Assembly: GCF_015222005.1 (NCBI RefSeq)
Contig: NZ_JADFFL010000008.1
Location: 178,181-242,180, forward strand
Reading direction: 5' to 3'
From: Mucilaginibacter myungsuensis
GTDB lineage: Bacteria > Bacteroidota > Bacteroidia > Sphingobacteriales > Sphingobacteriaceae
Length of the DNA stretch: 64,000 bases
Part shown: positions 50,465-59,918 of the stretch, piece after piece
Position numbering within the stretch: position 1 is the first letter of the stretch
How the letters are laid out: each line of letters opens with the position of its first letter
Position numbers and translations under genes: made by a program
The notes under the pieces: generated by a model
What the model saw: the letters and a program-made list of their open reading frames with translations, nothing else
What the model was told of the DNA's origin: nothing
The model's database searches: none

Positions 50465-52267
50465 TTATTGAGCCGCCTGAGCAAAATACTCTTTTACGGT
50501 CTTTGTCTGCTTTAGCGTCAATACTTCCATCAATTCTTCCTCGGTAGCCTCTTTGATCTTACGTACCGAACGGAAATGTTTCAGCAGTTTATCGGCTGTC
50601 ACTTTACCAATACCGGGAATGATGTGTAACTCGGTAACCAACGTAGCTTTGTCGCGTTTTTTACGGTGGGCGGTGATACCGAAACGGTGGGCCTCGTCGC
50701 GCAGTTGCTGGATGATCTTTAACGTTTCCGACCTTTTATCCAAATAAAGCGGATACTGATCGCCTGGGTAGAATAATTCTTCCAGCCTTTTGGCAATACC
50801 GATCACGGTTACTTGCGATTCGATACCCAGCAACCTTAAACTCTTCAGAGCAGACGATAACTGCCCTTTACCGCCGTCGATAATGATCAGCTGGGGTAAT
50901 TCTGTTCCCTCATCCAACATGCGCCTGTAGCGGCGGAAAACGGCCTCTTCCATGGTGGCAAAGTCGTTCGGGCCTTCTACTGTTTTCACGTTAAAAAATC
51001 GGTAATCTTTTTTAGATGCCTTGCCATCCTTGAAAACCACAATGGCAGATACTGGGTGCTTGCCCTGAAAGTTAGAGTTATCAAAACACTCGATGTGGCG
51101 CGGCTGCCTGTTCATGCGCAGGTCCTTCATCATCACATTCATCAGGCGGTCTACCCGTACATCAGGGTTTAGCTTTTCGTACTGATCTATACGTTCGGTC
51201 TTAAAGAAGATCACATTTTTAGTTGACAGGTCCAGCAGTTTTTTCTTTTCGCCTAATTTGGGTACGGTGAATTTAATGCGCGGGTCATCCAATTCGATAT
51301 CGAAGGGAACAACGATCTCTTTCGATTGGCTATTGAACCTCGTGCGGAACTCAGATATCGCGAAGCTCAATAACTCGTCGTCGCTCTCATCCAGTTTCTT
51401 TTTCAATTCGATGGTCTGCGTTTGGGTGATCGTGCCGTTCATCACCTTTAGGAAGTTGACAAAAGCATACTTCTCTTCGGACGCGATGCTGAACACATCC
51501 ACATCCGTGATAGAGGAGTTAACCACGGTCGACTTACTTTGGTAATTCTCCAACACATCGAACTTACGCTTCAACCTATGCGCCAATTCAAAATCGAGAT
51601 TGGCCACGGCCGCTTCTATCTCGGCCTTTAATCCGCGCACTACGGCACCGGTCTTGCCGTTAAGGATGTCAGTTATTTCTTCGAGGTTATGGTCATAATC
51701 CTCCTCGGACTGATAATTCTGACAAGGACCTTTACAGTTGCCCAACTGATATTCCAGGCAAACTTTAAACTTGCCTGCATCGATGTTGGCCCTTGTAAGC
51801 GGCAGGTTACAGGTACGCAGGGCGTAGGTTTCGCGGATCAGATCTAAAATGGTATGCATCATGCCAACCGAGCCATAAGGCCCTAAGTATTTAGACCCGT
51901 CCCGAATGATCTTGCGGGTCCAAAAGATCCGCGGGAAATTCTCGTTCTTGATGATGATCCAGGGGTAGGTCTTATCATCTTTTAAGTTGATGTTATAGCG
52001 CGGCTGATGCTTTTTGATCAGGCTGTTCTCCAGCAACCAGGCATCTATCTCGGTATCAACAATAGTAAAAGTGATATTGCGGATCTTGGACACCAGCACA
52101 CGTGTTTTGCCGCTTTGCTGTATATCCTTATTAAAATAGGATCCCACACGGTTGCGCAGGTCCTTTGCTTTACCAATATAGATCAGCTCGTTATTGCTGT
52201 CCCAATATTGGTAAACCCCCGGCTTATGCGGTATTTTTTTTAATTCTTCTCTGTAGTCGAATGCCAT
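50465..52267 (-). CDS. uvrC: UvrC, nucleotide excision repair endonuclease
   Basis: The 600-aa protein has the GIY-YIG domain (PHKPGVYQYWDSNNELIYIGKAKDL), the UVR coil (about 200-235: VRGLKAEIEAAVANLDFELAHRL), the RNase H-like nuclease domain (HIECFDNSNFQGKHPVSAIVVF, with D and H/E residues) and a C-terminal helix-hairpin-helix (IPGIGKVTADKLLKHF). It makes the dual incisions at UV lesions together with UvrA/B. It is the last gene of an sprE-PBP-uvrC transcription unit; a 149-bp gap follows the PBP stop. Confidence 0.96.
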   Translation of the reverse strand: MAFDYREELKKIPHKPGVYQYWDSNNELIYIGKAKDLRNRVGSYFNKDIQQSGKTRVLVSKIRNITFTIVDTEIDAWLLENSLIKKHQPRYNINLKDDKTYPWIIIKNENFPRIFWTRKIIRDGSKYLGPYGSVGMMHTILDLIRETYALRTCNLPLTRANIDAGKFKVCLEYQLGNCKGPCQNYQSEEDYDHNLEEITDILNGKTGAVVRGLKAEIEAAVANLDFELAHRLKRKFDVLENYQSKSTVVNSSITDVDVFSIASEEKYAFVNFLKVMNGTITQTQTIELKKKLDESDDELLSFAISEFRTRFNSQSKEIVVPFDIELDDPRIKFTVPKLGEKKKLLDLSTKNVIFFKTERIDQYEKLNPDVRVDRLMNVMMKDLRMNRQPRHIECFDNSNFQGKHPVSAIVVFKDGKASKKDYRFFNVKTVEGPNDFATMEEAVFRRYRRMLDEGTELPQLIIIDGGKGQLSSALKSLRLLGIESQVTVIGIAKRLEELFYPGDQYPLYLDKRSETLKIIQQLRDEAHRFGITAHRKKRDKATLVTELHIIPGIGKVTADKLLKHFRSVRKIKEATEEELMEVLTLKQTKTVKEYFAQAAQ

Positions 52268-52321
52268 AGCCCCCTAACCCCCTAAAGGGGGAACAAGTTT
52301 AAGCTTTTTATAAACAATTAA

Positions 52322-52416
52322 CCACCGCCTTTTGAGCGGTGGCCTATTTTTAACTCTTTTTGGACTCTTTGTCTATCATCTTTCGGACTTCCGGTCTTCC
52401 CGTCTTTCGGACTTCC
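52322..52416. repeat. Palindrome and 8-nt-periodic repeat before uvrC
   Basis: CCACCGC/GCGGTGG (52322-52342) is a 7-bp stem followed by a T-rich tail and may terminate the upstream unit. A run of about eight units, GGACTTCC and GTCTTTC-like with GACTT/GTCTT, then follows at 52363, 52371, 52378, 52386, 52394, 52402 and 52410, mostly 8 bp apart. It is single-armed, unlike the 7-nt elements elsewhere. Confidence 0.55.
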
Positions 52417-54645
52417 CTAAAATCCTAACTTCTTTTCAGCTGCCGCCGGTGCTTGCTGATCTTGGTTGTACAGGCCGCAATCGGTTACGATATCTACATT
52501 GGGTGGTTTCACAAAGTCCACGTTCTTTTTAATACCCAGCTTATCGTTAGCGTAAACCTTTTGCATGTAGTAAGCAAATACAGGCAGGGCCGAATTCGCG
52601 CCTTCACCTTGTTTCAAGTCCCTAAAGTGAATGTCCCTGTCCTCGAAACCTGTCCACACGCCGGTAACCAATTGCGGCGTAAAACCTATGAACCAACCGT
52701 CGGAGTTATCGTTAGTGGTACCTGTTTTACCGCCTATGGGTGCGGTCACTTTATACTTTCCTCTCAAACGCCAGCCCGTGCCTTCATCTATAACACCTTT
52801 CAGCATGTAATTCATTACGTAGGCGCTCTGCGGGTTCAGTACTTGTTTTACGGCGCCGTGGTGCGTGTAAAGTACGTTGCCGTTTTTATCCTCTATCCTT
52901 AACAAATAATTAGGCTGGTTCCATAGGCCACCGTTGGCAAAAATGGTGTAGGCGCCGGTCATATCAAACACACTGGCATCAAATGCGCCAAGGCAGATAG
53001 AAGGCACTTCGGGTATATTAGGCACACCTGCTTTTTCTATCAGTTCTTTAACGGGCAGTGGTGTAACTATCTTCATCAAGGCGGCAGTGATCCAGTTTTG
53101 TGAGTTAGCCAGGGCTCTGCGCAATGTAAGCCTGCCCGCAATAGTTCCGCTGGATCTTGGTGCCCATGGCGCGCTGCCGGGGGTGTAAATAGTATCTGGC
53201 ACGTTATCGAACTCATTACAAGGCGAAAACCCACCCTGCTCTATAGCCACGGCATACGTAAACGGTTTTGCGGTAGAACCTACCTGCCTTTTACCTTTGC
53301 GTACCTGATCGTATTTAAAATGTTCGAAATTGATACCGCCCACCCAAGCTTTGATGTAACCAGTTGTGGGGTCCATACTCATCATGGCATTGCGGAGCAG
53401 CATTTTAGTGTAAATGATCGAGTCGATAGGCTTCATCACTGTATCTATCTTGCCTTTCCAGCTGAACAATTCTAACGTATCCGGCGTGTTAAAATTCTCG
53501 CGGATCTCATCCGCCGACTTGCCCTGCAATTCCAGCCATTTATAACGGTCGGAGCGGAACATGCCTGTCTGTAATAACTTTTTAAGATTAGGGAAACGCT
53601 TATATAAGTTAGCACCTTTAATGGAAGAATTAAACTCGGCCTGTAGTGCTTTTATAGCGGTGGCCTGAGCTTCCTCGGCATATTGTTGCATGTCGGCATT
53701 AACCGTAGTGTATATCTTTAATCCGTCACGGTCCAGATCGTAAGGTGTACCGTCCGATTTAAAGATCTGTTTATCTACCAATATCTTTTGGATATCACTC
53801 TTGATAGCATCCCTAAAATAAGGTGCCAAACCTTCGTTATGGTCTATCCGGTGAAATTTTAGGCCCATCGGTTTTTCTTTGAAAGAATTAGCCTGATCTT
53901 CGCCCAGATAGTTTGCATCAGCCATGAGTTGCAACACAATGTTACGGCGCCTTAAAGCATTATCAGGATGCCTTATCGGCGAGAATATGCCCGGGCCATT
54001 AACCATCCCGACCAGAAGCGCTGCCTGATCCGGCGTCAGCTTATCGGGAGTAGTGCTAAAGTAGGTGCGCGCGGCCGATTTGATGCCATAGGTATTGTAA
54101 GCGCCAAAATCAACCGTGTTAAAATACATGGTGATGATCTCTTCCTTAGTATAATTGCGCTCGAGCTTGACTGCCGTGATCCATTCTTTTAGTTTTTGGA
54201 TAACACGCGGCGTATGGTCGTCTTTTTTAGTGATCCAGTTCTTGGCCAGCTGTTGGGTAATGGTACTACCGCCCTGGCGCTTCACTAAGTTTTTGATCAG
54301 GATGGTGAACATCCGCTGAAAATCGATACCTGAGTGATCGTAAAAACGTTTATCCTCGGTAGCTACCAGCGCGTGTATCACATTATCACCTAATTGTTTA
54401 TAGGTTACTGGCGAACGGTTCTCTAAGTAATAGCTGCCCAATGGGGTTTTACCATCGTCGGATAATACCTCGGATGCCAGGTTGCTTTTTGGATTGGCCA
54501 GTTCATCGAAAGAGCGGATCTTTCCAAAAAGACCAAGACCAACGGCCGATATAATGAGCAGGAATATAACGAAACCGCCGATCACGATCTTCCAGATCAT
54601 GCGGTTATATCTTCGGATATCTTGTTGTGATAATTTGATGATCAT
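52417..54645 (-). CDS. Class A penicillin-binding protein (PBP1a-type)
   Basis: The 742-aa protein has an N-terminal transmembrane helix (IVIGGFVIFLLIISAVGL). The glycosyltransferase domain (EDKRFYDHSGIDFQRM, Glu catalytic; GGSTITQQLAKN) is followed by a transpeptidase domain with SxxK (GSTAKPF), SxN (SQN) and KTG (GGKTGTTND). It polymerises and cross-links peptidoglycan. It starts 3 bp after sprE, so these two are co-transcribed. Confidence 0.95.
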   Translation of the reverse strand: MIIKLSQQDIRRYNRMIWKIVIGGFVIFLLIISAVGLGLFGKIRSFDELANPKSNLASEVLSDDGKTPLGSYYLENRSPVTYKQLGDNVIHALVATEDKRFYDHSGIDFQRMFTILIKNLVKRQGGSTITQQLAKNWITKKDDHTPRVIQKLKEWITAVKLERNYTKEEIITMYFNTVDFGAYNTYGIKSAARTYFSTTPDKLTPDQAALLVGMVNGPGIFSPIRHPDNALRRRNIVLQLMADANYLGEDQANSFKEKPMGLKFHRIDHNEGLAPYFRDAIKSDIQKILVDKQIFKSDGTPYDLDRDGLKIYTTVNADMQQYAEEAQATAIKALQAEFNSSIKGANLYKRFPNLKKLLQTGMFRSDRYKWLELQGKSADEIRENFNTPDTLELFSWKGKIDTVMKPIDSIIYTKMLLRNAMMSMDPTTGYIKAWVGGINFEHFKYDQVRKGKRQVGSTAKPFTYAVAIEQGGFSPCNEFDNVPDTIYTPGSAPWAPRSSGTIAGRLTLRRALANSQNWITAALMKIVTPLPVKELIEKAGVPNIPEVPSICLGAFDASVFDMTGAYTIFANGGLWNQPNYLLRIEDKNGNVLYTHHGAVKQVLNPQSAYVMNYMLKGVIDEGTGWRLRGKYKVTAPIGGKTGTTNDNSDGWFIGFTPQLVTGVWTGFEDRDIHFRDLKQGEGANSALPVFAYYMQKVYANDKLGIKKNVDFVKPPNVDIVTDCGLYNQDQQAPAAAEKKLGF

Positions 54646-54648
54646 GTA

Positions 54649-57600
54649 TCAATAGTTGTTTTGATAGAACTCTACGTATTGGTCTAACGTTTTTTTGTCG
54701 GCTAATTTATCCAGATTTTCTTTGGTAATGATAAAAAAGCTGTATTTGTTGGCAGGTACCTTCATAATATCGCTCATTAGTGGGATAATAGCCCGGGCGT
54801 AATTTTTAACGGTATTTAGCGAAGTAAAACGGCCCACATAGATCAATTGATTATCCCCCCCGGCATTCTTTAATTGGTGCGATATGTCAAGATTGGTATA
54901 ATTTGCCCTGTTGTACTGCCCAACCCCAAAGCGCGACGAAGCCAGATTGGCTGTGCCCGTAGCCACATTCACCACAAAATAATAGTTGGTACTATCCTTT
55001 AACGAGTAAATACTATTCACCACCGGAGGTGCGACAACAGGCGGGGTAACCACCGTTGGCTTATTAACGGCCGGCGGCGGGATAGCGGTCACGATCGGGT
55101 TCTGTTGCACGGTGTCCTGATTGGTAACAGGCGGAGCAATCACGTTTGCAACCTCTTCTTTTTTCACGCTGTCGGTTTTAATGACAGATGACGGCACGTT
55201 TTTTACGACGGCATCTTTTTTAATGCTATCCTTTTTAACAGGCGGCGTTACTACAGGCTTTGCCGCTACTTTTGTCAAACTGTCCTTAGCGGCAGGTTTG
55301 GCGGCAATAGCTTCTTGCTTAGGTTTTTCGGCCGGCGGCTTGGTGACAGGTGGCGGCGTTAACACTGGCTTTTGAACAGCCGGCGTTGGTAACGGTTGCT
55401 GTGTAATGGCCGGCTGCTGTTGAACCACCGGTGCCGGGATAAATTGCTTGGACGTAGGGTCGCTATCGATCAGCGCGAACTCCTGCAAACGCATCTTATC
55501 CTGATTGGCATCCAAATAGATCATATGCTGCGCGATGAGCGGCGTGATCAGCAGGTCGTTCGGGTATTTTGTGGCGATGTTTTGCAGATCGGCCCTGAAC
55601 GGATCATATTTGACCTGGTGGCCGTTGGCAATGGCACGTAAATATAATAGCTGGGCTGACAGTTTATTTTCTGGATAAACACTGAGCATGCTATCGGCAC
55701 TTGCCATCACCGCGGTGTATTTACGGTTAATGTATTTATCATAGACCTGATCGTACAGTCCGTTCAACTCCGCGTCTTTGTCCTCTAACTTTTTGCTGTA
55801 GTCGGGGTCTAAAATAACCCGCGCGTACAGGCTGGTAGGGAAGGTGCCAAGCAACAGGTCTTTATAGCGCTGCGACTTTACCGGATCGATATCGCTATAC
55901 AAACGGTACAGGTTATAATATACCGCTGCCTTGTTAGGGTCGTTAGGGTAGCGGGTCAGCAAGGTTTCGTAAGCTAATATCGCTTCCCTTTTATCGGCCA
56001 AAATATCACGGTAAAAATTGGCAATGTCGGTATAGGCATTGTACACCTTAATATTAGACACCTCCAATTGCTGAGTGGTCAGCGGCAACTCTGCGATGAG
56101 TTTTTGGCGATAGTTGTTTGCCTCAATCTCATCGGCCGAATTACCCGGCGGCTGGCTAACCTGAGCGGTATTGGTGCCGTTGGTCGGCGGTGCACCAACG
56201 TCGCCACCGGCACGTTGACTGCGGCGCCAATTATCTTCTAATTTACGGTTGCCCCAAACGCGCCTAAAATCATTGATACCCTGACTGACCGAACGCGCGT
56301 TATCAAAATAGAAATTACTTTTGCCGCCCTGCGCTAACACCGGTTGGGGGGCTGCACGGTTGGCTCCCGGATTGAATGGGTCGCTTGATGGATCGGCGGC
56401 GGCCGCTTTTTTTAAGGCAGCCACATGTTCTTTAGTAAACTCCTCGATGCGGGTAGTACGGGTCGAGTCGCTCAGTTTGGCAAGGCTTTGTAGCGTATCT
56501 TCCCTGCCGATCACCTGCAGCCTGTCGGCCAGAACCTGCAGGTTCTCACTTTTCTTTTTGATCTGGATGTAGTTTGGATAGTTATGCGACAGATAGGTCA
56601 GCGTGCTATCGTAATACATTTTGGCGGTAATATAATCACCTCTGTTCTTAAAGTTAAGTTCGGCCAGGCGCAGGTAGGAGAGGCCCTTTTGGTTTTGATT
56701 TTGTACCGTATTGCGGATAGATAATTGCAGGTTCTTCACCGCGTTATCCAGATCGTTCTCGGCTAACTGCATCAGCGCCATCTGGTAATAGATCTGATCT
56801 TTAAATTCTTCGTTCTTATCATCGCGCAGCAAACGGCGTAAACGCTCCATCCGCGAGATATTACGGCTGGCCTGGGCATCCTCAATGCGGATGCGGTTCA
56901 GGTCGGCATTAAAAGCCATCTCAAATGAGGCATTGCTTTTTACCACCTTGCTGTAATTAAGGTAAGCATCCTTGGGGTTGTTGTTCAACTCCTGCAATTG
57001 GGCCAGGATAAATGTCCAGCGCAGGGTTTGGTTACGCGTGTTGGCATACTGGACGGCCAGCTTGCAATTAGCTTCGGCCTGGGCATATTCTTGCGTGTTG
57101 ATGTAGAACTGCGTAGCCGTAGCGTAAACATCGGCCGTGATCTTCTTTTTAGGATTAACGTTGGCCATGGCCGAATCGATAGCTGTTTTAGCCTGCGGCA
57201 CCATATTAAGATACAGCAACGAACGCGCCATCCAAACACGTGCTTCCTGCACTACGTCTTTCTCTTTTTTGCCTTTAAAAGCCAGGGTAACGTATTTAAA
57301 GTATTCCACCGCATTAAAGTAACGGCCATAAAGGTGACTGGCCTTACCCAGCACCAGGTTAGCATCGCCTATATATTTACTTTGGTCTTTCTCGCTAATG
57401 ATAGTGTTGGCGCGCACCAGTGCGGCATCCAGCTCTTTGTCGGTAGCGGTACCGTGTGTGATGGTATCCTGATATACGCTTAGGATGTTATCGTAAGCAT
57501 CAATATAACTCAACTCGTAAGCTTCCTGCTTTTGCGCCAATATCTCGCGGGCGTTGAACAGGATGTTATACTTAGCAGTCACATTTTGCATTACGCGGTT

Positions 57601-57705
57601 AAAACCGGTCTTCTCTTGCATGGCACAGCCTGCAATGATCAATACCAGCGCAAAGAGCGATAGTTGTATTTGCCTTGAAACGGATAATTTATATAAGTGC
57701 CTCAA
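54649..57705 (-). CDS. sprE: SprE/PorW-like TPR lipoprotein of type IX secretion
   Basis: The 1018-aa protein has a lipoprotein signal with the Cys at 27 (LIIAGC). The N-terminal TAKYNILFNAREI segment and TPRs over about 50-780 match SprE (F. johnsoniae) and PorW (P. gingivalis). A Pro-rich linker (about 780-920, many PPVxKP-type units) is followed by a SPOR-like C-terminal domain (NYYFVVNVATGTANLASSRFGVGQYNRANY...). It starts at TTG (57705), as no ATG is in frame upstream. It is accessory to T9SS. The gld operon is nearby on the other strand. Confidence 0.88.
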   Translation of the reverse strand: MRHLYKLSVSRQIQLSLFALVLIIAGCAMQEKTGFNRVMQNVTAKYNILFNAREILAQKQEAYELSYIDAYDNILSVYQDTITHGTATDKELDAALVRANTIISEKDQSKYIGDANLVLGKASHLYGRYFNAVEYFKYVTLAFKGKKEKDVVQEARVWMARSLLYLNMVPQAKTAIDSAMANVNPKKKITADVYATATQFYINTQEYAQAEANCKLAVQYANTRNQTLRWTFILAQLQELNNNPKDAYLNYSKVVKSNASFEMAFNADLNRIRIEDAQASRNISRMERLRRLLRDDKNEEFKDQIYYQMALMQLAENDLDNAVKNLQLSIRNTVQNQNQKGLSYLRLAELNFKNRGDYITAKMYYDSTLTYLSHNYPNYIQIKKKSENLQVLADRLQVIGREDTLQSLAKLSDSTRTTRIEEFTKEHVAALKKAAAADPSSDPFNPGANRAAPQPVLAQGGKSNFYFDNARSVSQGINDFRRVWGNRKLEDNWRRSQRAGGDVGAPPTNGTNTAQVSQPPGNSADEIEANNYRQKLIAELPLTTQQLEVSNIKVYNAYTDIANFYRDILADKREAILAYETLLTRYPNDPNKAAVYYNLYRLYSDIDPVKSQRYKDLLLGTFPTSLYARVILDPDYSKKLEDKDAELNGLYDQVYDKYINRKYTAVMASADSMLSVYPENKLSAQLLYLRAIANGHQVKYDPFRADLQNIATKYPNDLLITPLIAQHMIYLDANQDKMRLQEFALIDSDPTSKQFIPAPVVQQQPAITQQPLPTPAVQKPVLTPPPVTKPPAEKPKQEAIAAKPAAKDSLTKVAAKPVVTPPVKKDSIKKDAVVKNVPSSVIKTDSVKKEEVANVIAPPVTNQDTVQQNPIVTAIPPPAVNKPTVVTPPVVAPPVVNSIYSLKDSTNYYFVVNVATGTANLASSRFGVGQYNRANYTNLDISHQLKNAGGDNQLIYVGRFTSLNTVKNYARAIIPLMSDIMKVPANKYSFFIITKENLDKLADKKTLDQYVEFYQNNY

Positions 57706-57872
57706 TTGGTGCTGTTTATTTATCTGATCCCGAATTATTTACCTTCGATAACAATTTGCGGCAAAGATCCTTTGTTAAACGGTATTTGCAACGGTTAATT
57801 TTATAACCGCCACCGTTTATTTGCAGGCTCAGATCAAACGCTAATTTACTAAACAATATAGATAGGAATCAA

Positions 57873-57880
57873 TAAATTTG
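57873..57880 (+). promoter_or_regulatory. -7 box 3 nt before the atp operon's first start codon
   Basis: TAAATTTG matches TAnnTTTG, ends at 57880, and is 3 nt before the ATG at 57884; the transcript would be leaderless. A -33 TTTG at the usual distance was not found. Confidence 0.45.
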
Positions 57881-57883
57881 CAG

Positions 57884-58105
57884 ATGGCTAAAAATGAAGG
57901 TAATGACCTTGGCGGGGGCGCACGCAACTATGTCAAGTTCACGGGGATAGCGTTCCAGATGATCATTATTATTGGTGTGATGACCTTTGCGGGCTATAAA
58001 ATAGATGAGTCGGCCAGGCACGATCCTATGTGGGTGACCGCTATTATGTCGCTTGCAGGTGTATTAATATCATTATATCTTATTATCAGATCTCTTAAAA
58101 ATTGA
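57884..58105 (+). CDS. AtpZ/AtpI-family protein (first gene of the atp operon)
   Basis: The 73-aa protein starts at the ATG at 57884 (a TTG at 57878 would overlap the promoter box). Two transmembrane helices (about 19-38 and 46-66) include the GYKIDE motif and the VTAIMSLAGVLISLYLIIR helix. AtpZ/AtpI proteins assist c-ring assembly or Mg2+ uptake. It overlaps the next gene by 4 bp (TTGA). Confidence 0.85.
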   Translation: MAKNEGNDLGGGARNYVKFTGIAFQMIIIIGVMTFAGYKIDESARHDPMWVTAIMSLAGVLISLYLIIRSLKN

Positions 58106-58482
58106 TCCGCTTTATCATATCCTTTCTAATATTCACGGCTATTGTGGCCGTGGCTCCGCTGGTTTTAATGCAGACGGGTTACGCATTGTGGATACACCCG
58201 TTATTCTGGAAGATGTTCGTGTTTTTTGGGATCGTTACTTTTGTGGTATCGCAAAGTGTGCTTTTGGCGCAGCAAAGGGATAGCAAAACAGGGGTACAAG
58301 TATTTTTAGCGGCTACGGTTGTAAAGTTGTTAGCGTGCATGACATTTGCCCTGATATATGCCTTAAATAAGCCTGAAAGCCGTTTGCCATTTATCGGCGG
58401 ATTTTTTTATTTATATTTCGTCTACACGGCCTTTGAAATTTATAGCTTATTATCTAACTTGCGCGACCAAATCAAACGGTAA
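58102..58482 (+). CDS. AtpI-like membrane protein of the atp operon
   Basis: The 126-aa protein starts with TTG at 58102, overlapping the TGA of the upstream gene, so translation is coupled. Four transmembrane helices (about 5-22, 32-50, 67-87 and 95-113) with the conserved FFGIVTFVVSQSVLL helix resemble the uncharacterised second gene of Bacteroidetes atp operons, between AtpZ and AtpB. It probably acts in F0 assembly. Confidence 0.75.
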   Translation: MIRFIISFLIFTAIVAVAPLVLMQTGYALWIHPLFWKMFVFFGIVTFVVSQSVLLAQQRDSKTGVQVFLAATVVKLLACMTFALIYALNKPESRLPFIGGFFYLYFVYTAFEIYSLLSNLRDQIKR

Positions 58483-58496
58483 AAAACATTAATTAA

Positions 58497-59576
58497 ATGG
58501 ATTTTAGGCACATTTTGAAAATAAAAAAAGTAACCCTAAGCACGTTTTTAGGCGTTTTTTTCACTTTGCTAACGGTACAAAGTTTCGCTAAGCAAGAGGA
58601 AAAACCCGCAGAACACGCTGAAAACGCAGAAACGGAGGCCTTCAATCCTACTGTTGCGATCTTGGAGCACATTGGCGATTCGCATTACTGGCATGTTGGT
58701 GGCAGTACCTCTATCCCGTTGCCGATCATCTTGTTTACAGACAAGGGTACCGAGTTTTTTTCGAGCAGCAATTTCCACCACGGAACCGAAGCTCACGAGG
58801 GTAAATACTACACCTACAAACTGATCGAAGACAAGATCAAAGTTGTTAACGCGGCCGGTGAGTTAGATAAAGAAGCATCCAAACATGTTTATGATTTCTC
58901 TATCACTAAAAACGTATTAGCGATATGGATAGGCGGTATTTTATTGCTGATAATATTCTTAAGTGTAGCATCAGCTTACAAAAAACGCGAAGGCAAAGCG
59001 CCTAAAGGTTTCCAGTCTTTAATAGAGCCGGTGATCTTATTTGTTCGTGATGAGATAGCCCGCCCTAATATCGGTTACCGCTACGCACGTTATATGCCTG
59101 TATTGTTGACCATTTTCTTCTTTATCTGGATCAACAACATGTTAGGTCTTATCCCTATTTTCCCGGGTGGTGCTAACGTTACCGGTAATATCCTGTTCAC
59201 GTTTATGTTATCTACAGCGGTATTGCTTATCGTTAACTTTAGTGCTAACAAGTACTACTGGAAACACATCTTTATGCCTGATGTACCACTGTGGTTATAT
59301 CCTATCATGATCCCTGTAGAGCTGATCGGTATCATTTCAAAGCCATTTGCATTGATGATCCGTTTGTATGCTAACATCTCTGCAGGTCACATTATCGTAC
59401 TAAGCTTAATATCGTTGATCTTCATATTTAAATCCCTGTTCCTTGCACCTGTTTCGGTAGCGTTCGTATTATTTATGGACGTGCTGGAGTTACTGGTCGC
59501 TTTTTTACAGGCGTTTATTTTTACCATGCTTACCGCTTTGTTTATCGGTACCGCGGTAGAGGAGCATCACCATTAA
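58497..59576 (+). CDS. atpB: F1F0-ATP synthase subunit a
   Basis: The 359-aa protein has a cleavable signal-like N-terminus and a long periplasmic extension (residues 1-130) typical of Bacteroidetes. Five or six transmembrane helices follow. R289 lies in PFALMIRLYANISAGHI, the Arg that faces the c-ring. GANVTGNILF and PLWLYPIMIPVELIGIISKP are classic. It starts 14 bp after the AtpI-like gene. Confidence 0.96.
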   Translation: MDFRHILKIKKVTLSTFLGVFFTLLTVQSFAKQEEKPAEHAENAETEAFNPTVAILEHIGDSHYWHVGGSTSIPLPIILFTDKGTEFFSSSNFHHGTEAHEGKYYTYKLIEDKIKVVNAAGELDKEASKHVYDFSITKNVLAIWIGGILLLIIFLSVASAYKKREGKAPKGFQSLIEPVILFVRDEIARPNIGYRYARYMPVLLTIFFFIWINNMLGLIPIFPGGANVTGNILFTFMLSTAVLLIVNFSANKYYWKHIFMPDVPLWLYPIMIPVELIGIISKPFALMIRLYANISAGHIIVLSLISLIFIFKSLFLAPVSVAFVLFMDVLELLVAFLQAFIFTMLTALFIGTAVEEHHH

Positions 59577-59621
59577 TTTGTAAATAACTATATATTATAT
59601 TTAACTTTTAAATTCAAAACA

Positions 59622-59828
59622 ATGACTGGAAGTATTGCTGCATTAGGTGCAGGTTTAGCAGTTATCGGTGCTGGTATCGGTATCGGTCAGATCGGTGGTA
59701 AAGCCATGGAAGGTATATCACGTCAGCCAGAAGCTGCTTCAAAAATTCAAACTGCCATGATCATCGCTGCAGCCCTTGTAGAAGGTGTTGCTTTATTCGG
59801 TGTGGTAGTTGCACTATTAGGCAAGTAA
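59622..59828 (+). CDS. atpE: F1F0-ATP synthase subunit c
   Basis: The 68-aa proteolipid is two helices joined by KAMEGISRQPEAASKIQ. The ion-binding Glu is E54 in LVEGVAL; no Ser/Thr follows it, so proton rather than sodium coupling is likely (inferred). The N-terminal helix carries the GAGIGIGQIGG stretch. Confidence 0.97.
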   Translation: MTGSIAALGAGLAVIGAGIGIGQIGGKAMEGISRQPEAASKIQTAMIIAAALVEGVALFGVVVALLGK

Positions 59829-59918
59829 TTGCCGCTTATAAAGCATGGTACGGTTGCGGTTGGCGCTGGCCATGCTTTATTAAAATTTTGAACTTAACGT
59901 TTTAGAACTTAAAATATA

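Noticed and set aside
57706..57883. Upstream start for sprE with ATG
   Set aside because: Codons upstream of TTG 57705 up to the stop contain no ATG or GTG in frame; TTG is the only reasonable start.
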